From Cavia porcellus (Eukaryota > Chordata > Mammalia > Rodentia > Caviidae): DNA of 64,000 nucleotides. Each line of letters begins with the position of its first letter. The first letter of the stretch is position 1. The stretch spans positions 14,135,501 to 14,199,500 of the forward strand of contig NW_026947506.1 of assembly GCF_034190915.1 (NCBI RefSeq), in the 5' to 3' direction. Made by a program: the position numbers and the translations under genes. Shown piece by piece: positions 59,990 to 64,000 of this stretch. The notes beneath the pieces were generated by a model. That model was not told the DNA's origin. It saw nothing but the letters and a program-made list of their open reading frames with translations, and did not search any database.

Positions 59990-60860
59990 CATGGCCAGAT
60001 GAGTGCCTGGGTGGATGGTGAAAGACTGGATCTATATACTGTTTTGAAACTCACAAAACTCTGATTTTCCCTACCTTGCATCCAAATTTCCATCCTGAAT
60101 CTGCCATTTCTCTCACTGGACCCTGCACCTGCAACTAATGCCACAGGCGCCCCAACACCTGGCCTTTGTCATCTGGTCAATGGTAATCATCAAGTCTTCG
60201 AGGATCCAAAGTTAGGATGTAATTTATGATCCTGGTTACCCCTCACAGGCCTCTCTTCCCTTGGGTTAGACCTGACCCTGAGTGGCACCAATTTGAATCC
60301 AACATCTATCCTTGGACCTTACTCCAGACCCACCTAATGGAGGTCAATGGGAATGCCACATGCATCCTTGGTTCTTCTGTGAAACCAAACATCTCAGCTG
60401 ACTGATCATCAATTACACAAATATTATTTATACTTCTATATCTGGACACATAATCCAGATCTACCCAATGCAGATATATGGAAATTACACATACTTCTTG
60501 GGTTCTTCTGTAAAATGAAACATCTCAGCTGACTGACCTTATGCTGCACGAATATTAACTATACTGCTATACCTGAACCATTCCTCTAGACCTAACCAAT
60601 GGGGATATATGGGAATGTCACATGCCTCCTGGGTCCCTCTGTAAAAGGAAACATCACAACTGACTGTATAGATGTTCTGATTTGTACATTAGGTACCCCT
60701 CATGGAAGTTTATTTGCCTCTTGGGGGTCATTGGGTGTTTTGAAGTGCAAAAAAGAGTCTCTCCCTTCACAGCTGATTTTCTATCTACTCAGGTCATCAT
60801 ATTTCCACATATGCTCACCAGCCCAGAAAAAAGTGTGACCTGGTGTGATTGTGGCAAAAT
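59990..60860 (+). pseudogene. old ERV env-position remnant with triplicated segment
   Basis: The sequence lies 3' of integrase. Three copies of a roughly 130-bp unit occur at about 60335-60465, 60466-60597 and 60598-60680. Each has 'a(t)gg(g)aa(t/a)(g/t)(c/t)(c/t)acat(g/a)c', 'ttggt/ttgggttcttctgt', 'aaacatc(t/a)ca(g/a)ctgactg'. A Cys-rich, Asn/Thr-rich texture suits an Env surface subunit, but the frame is broken and it cannot function. Env identity is inferred from position. Confidence 0.5.
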
Positions 60861-61194
60861 TATAATGTAAAAAACATTTGTCATATAGTAAATTTATAGA
60901 TATTTCATGATCATTTAGTAGTCTCTCACCCACTTTCTGTTTTGCTGTTTCTTCAGAATCCAATTGATCTTCCAACGTCTTGAGCCCAACTGCATACCTC
61001 TGATGAGCACTAAGTCAGAATAATTGTCTGTACCTGAAGACACCCCAAGCTAGTCAAGAATTCCTTACTAGGCTAACACTGTAAGGGATCCCTCCCTGAA
61101 AGATTTGATATTATGGTGATTCCTTTAACTATGCTCACTTTGTAAAGGACACTTCCCCTTGTTCCTGGAATATTTCTACATCTTGATAAACATT

Positions 61195-62003
61195 TCCTTT
61201 CCCAGAATCAATAACTGGGACCACTTCTTATTAAAAAGTTTCTGCATGTCAAAAGAAATCTCCAGCATAGTGAAAAGAAAACCCACAAACTGGGAAAAGA
61301 TTTTAGTGAACTCTCTCTCAGACAAGGGCCTCTTGTCTAAAACATACAAAGAATTAAAGAAACTCAGACCTCCGAAATTCAAAGATCCAATCCAAAAATG
61401 AGCATCTGAGATGAATATGCAATTCTCAGATGAAGAAATGCAAATGGCAAATAAATACATGAAAAAATGCTCATCATCATTGGTCATTAGAGAAATGCAA
61501 ATTAAAACCACACTGAGATACCATCTCACTCCTGAAAGAATGGCCAGGATCAAGAAAACCGACAACAAATGCTGGAGAGGCTGTGGGGAAAAAGGAACTC
61601 TCCTGCACTGCTGGTGGGAGTGTAGACTGGTACAGCCTTTGTGGAGATCTGTCTGGAGATTTCTCAAAAAGTTGGGACTGGAAATCCCATTTATTCCAGC
61701 TATTCCACTTCTAGGCATATTCCCAGAAGAACTGAAAGCATCATACCACAGTGATATATGTGCACCTATGTTTATAGCAGCACAATTTGTAATCGCCAGA
61801 TCTTGGAAACAACCCAAGTGCCCATCAACTGAGGAATGGATAAAAAAGTTGTGGTATTTCTATACAATGGAGTATTATTCAGCTATAAAGAAGGATCACA
61901 TTGAGATATTTATCAATAAATGGGCACAGCTTGAGACCATACTCATAAGTGAAATAAATCAATCTCACATGTGTGAATACCGAATAGTTTCCCTAATGTA
62001 AGT
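61195..62003 (+). pseudogene. L1 ORF2 C-terminal remnant, well preserved
   Basis: The plus-strand frame 61411-62001 runs about 196 codons to the ORF2 end. It shows [19 protein letters not shown], the cysteine-rich region, then [38 protein letters not shown] and [13 protein letters not shown] preceding frame (61159-61401) carries the adjoining upstream ORF2 text and is offset by a shift and stop. The copy is 5'-truncated and younger-looking than the one at 1-905. No reverse transcriptase is present. Confidence 0.9.
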
Positions 62004-62009
62004 AATGAT

Positions 62010-63205
62010 TCAAATATATAAAAATATGTGGTAATCATGATTCCCCATTAGGTGGCCTTGAAGCCTTATAAAGTTTTCACTCATTAATTAGAAAGGCTTT
62101 ATTCTGGGCTTCTTGATATGAAAATATTTGAAGCTAGAGTATATGAAGTTTTACCCAAATATTTCAAGGAAAAAGACACTATGGTAACTACTATTAAGTC
62201 AGGTTATAAGGTGGTGAAGTACTAGGTTATTGAAACAGTCATGCTGTGACCTCTATTGTTATATTGTTATGTCCTGTTTTATCTCAATCTCCCCCTTATT
62301 GTTTCAAAAAAAATTATTTAGTCATTTCTTATGTTTGTCTTAATTAAAGAAAAAATTCAAAAAAATTAGGATATATAAATAGTAACTCTTTTCGATTTCC
62401 TATTAACTTGTTTTGAAGTCCTGTAGTACTCCCACGATCTTGTTTTGACTGATTAGACTCTGTTCCATTCTATATGATAGTATCAAGTTTGAAGACATAG
62501 GCAACTACTTTGAAGACAATAAGATTCACTAAGATACCCATTCTGGTTTGACTATTGTCTTCTTTGGAAGTCCTGTAATGTTTACAATGCCTAAGTTTTA
62601 TTGGTCTTGTTCTCTACTGTTTTGTCCAACTTTATAATATCTAATAAGATAGACAATTCTTTTTAAGGAAACAAGGGACAACGTTGATAACCATTGTTGA
62701 TAAACTTGTACTCTGTTCTACACCATGTGCTATGTCTATCCTTGGTATTGACTGACAGCTTTGTTTTGCCATATTTGACTGTATTCTTCCCCCCCCCAAA
62801 GAAAGTAATAAGCACTAAGGAGTAATAAAATCCAAGATGTGTAAATTTTGTTGTAAAAAAGAGAGGGGAAAAAAAAAAAAGAAAAAGAGCTCTAACGGAT
62901 ATAACAGCAAGTGTGTTTGGGGGTGTTAAATAGCTGACTTTATCAATGTTTTTGGAACATTGAACACAGCTGTTTGCAGTCTCCCTGTTTGAATGTCCAC
63001 CTTGTGTTCTTTGATACTGTGATTTGAGGAACTATTTTCAAGAAAATAGTGTGTAATCTACTAGCAGGTAATTTCTTACTGTTATGGTTTTTTGTTTTGT
63101 TTTGTTTTGTTTTGTTTTGTTTTGTAGTTCTGTATTGCGTGTACCCTTACGCCGCTTTGGTTTGTTTTGTGTTTTTCTCTTTTTCCTCTTAAATAAAAAA
63201 AAAAC
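62010..63205 (+). repeat. L1 3'UTR with tandem modules and A-rich end
   Basis: Directly downstream of ORF2. Modules of roughly 150 bp begin near 62160, 62370 and 62510, with 'gttttgaagtcctgtagtact', 'ttggaagtcctgtaatg', 'gttttgactgattag'. The end at about 63160-63205 is 'cctcttaaataaaaaaaaaac', an AATAAA-containing A-rich tail matching 57930-57955. Confidence 0.75.
63088..63125 (+). repeat. (TTTTG)n microsatellite
   Basis: About seven tandem TTTTG/TTTGT units within the L1 3'UTR. The copy at 57.87 kb lacks this expansion. Confidence 0.95.
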
Positions 63206-64000
63206 AAACAAACATTTCCTTTGTTTCAACAAATGTGTTCAAGTGCAGCCTGCCTGTAAGAATGACTAAATGCATGTCACAAATTATGAAACTTCTTGTT
63301 ATTTGCTTTGCAATTCTATACAAATGAACCCATCTATAAACTTAGTGCTGTTTTCTTTGAGAAATTATCCACAACAGTCTATTGTTAGGAAGATTCAAAA
63401 GTCTGCTGTTGAAAAGGTTAAATTCTGCCTTCTTATCTCCTCAAAAAAGACTCTTACTTTTAATTTGGTTTGGTTTGGCTTGAGACTTTTCCCACAACAG
63501 TGGTATTGACAATCTTGACTGGGAAAACAAGAGTAGAGAGTCTAATCCTTAGTGCCACTGCCTTGGGCTTGGATCAACAACAGTCTTTGAAACTGAGCAC
63601 ATAAATTGTGCTTCATTTTATGGAAGTGAAAGTCGTACTTGACACACTCCAAGACCAAACTGACTCTGTGTATGCAGTGGTCCTTAAACGTGACAGAGTT
63701 TAGCTCTCACTGATCAGCAAGAAGATATTTACTTGTTCTTAGAGGAAGAATTGTGATATTATATCTGGCATTCTTACAGAAATTTCCCTCCAGTTGCAAG
63801 AACCAATAAATCAATAGGCTCCAGGCAAGAAGACAAACTTCTACTGGTGGAGTTCCCTGGTAAATTGGGAGCCATACTGTGAGCCACATAGGGAGCTGAG
63901 GCTCTAATAGGACCAATTACAGGCCACCTCCTCATACTCTTAATAAGACTTTACTTGTAAAATTGGCTCACCTCTTTTGTTACACAATAAATAGATAATC
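63206..64000. other. no gene recognised
   Basis: AT-rich sequence to the window edge. Short frames only. Confidence 0.45.

Larger units (their letters stand above)
54600..60860 (+). mobile_element. old gammaretrovirus-like ERV, nearly full coding order
   Basis: About 6.3 kb read in the order gag-like, RT, RNase H, integrase, env-like on the plus strand, all with dense stops and shifts. No LTR is recognised at either side: an L1 ORF2 piece abuts the 5' side and another L1 begins after the 3' side. A 5'-truncated L1 3' end is inserted in pol. The copy is not closely related to the ERV at 15-21 kb but belongs to the same class. Confidence 0.8.

Noticed and set aside
63084..63269. Phe/Cys-rich small protein over the TTTTG repeat
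   Set aside because: The frame is produced by the microsatellite and exists on both strands.

Overview
This is mammalian nuclear DNA, AT-rich and repeat-dominated. The repeats point to a non-murid rodent: ID-type tRNA-derived SINEs with a GGGGCTGGGGATTTAGCTC head and an A-rich tail, B1-like (7SL-derived) SINEs, L1 fragments of several ages and class I endogenous retroviruses (ERVs). I cannot fix the species from sequence alone; a squirrel- or beaver/kangaroo-rat-type lineage is a guess. No bacterial, CRISPR or phage features are present.

The one clear host gene is a KRAB zinc-finger repressor (KZFP) on the minus strand at about 7.9-11.1 kb. It has a 127-bp KRAB-A exon, a 61-bp linker exon and a large terminal exon with 20 canonical C2H2 fingers. 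The splice phases join in frame through all three. A 4-bp deletion ends the reading frame, and further decayed fingers continue to about 7.04 kb. The exon with the start codon is not identified; a CpG-enriched promoter-like stretch at 44.5-45.7 kb is one weak candidate.

The most striking element is a complete ERV on the plus strand, 14963-20922. Its two 583-bp LTRs are identical by eye, it is flanked by a 4-bp TGAC target-site duplication, and it has a tRNA-Gln-type primer binding site and a polypurine tract. Its interior is heavily damaged: only a frameshifted Gag matrix segment, a stop-riddled pol from RT connection to integrase, and an intact 80-codon Env membrane tail. About 880 bp between gag and pol has no retroviral resemblance. 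Identical LTRs around a broken interior suggest recent copying of an already defective, non-autonomous element by helper proteins.

The rest is a graveyard. L1: ORF2 pieces at 0-0.9, 28.5-30.6, 53.7-54.6 and 61.2-62.0 kb; an ORF1-bearing element without ORF2 at 2.8-7.0 kb; L1 3'UTR-like tandem modules of about 150 bp at 2.8-4.8, 47.6-49.7, 52.3-53.6 and 62.0-63.2 kb. Old ERVs: an RT fragment at 23.3-23.7 kb; an LTR-like segment plus integrase at 31.9-33.6 kb; an LTR pair with a tRNA-Lys-like primer site at 37.15-39.83 kb; and a long degraded gammaretrovirus-like provirus at 54.6-60.9 kb whose pol is split by an L1 3' end. A probable olfactory-receptor pseudogene lies at 24.15-25.07 kb. Elsewhere I see no gene. 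KZFPs evolve against retroelements, so a recently active ERV about 4 kb from a KZFP that is losing fingers is a natural pairing to examine, but nothing here shows that this protein binds this element.
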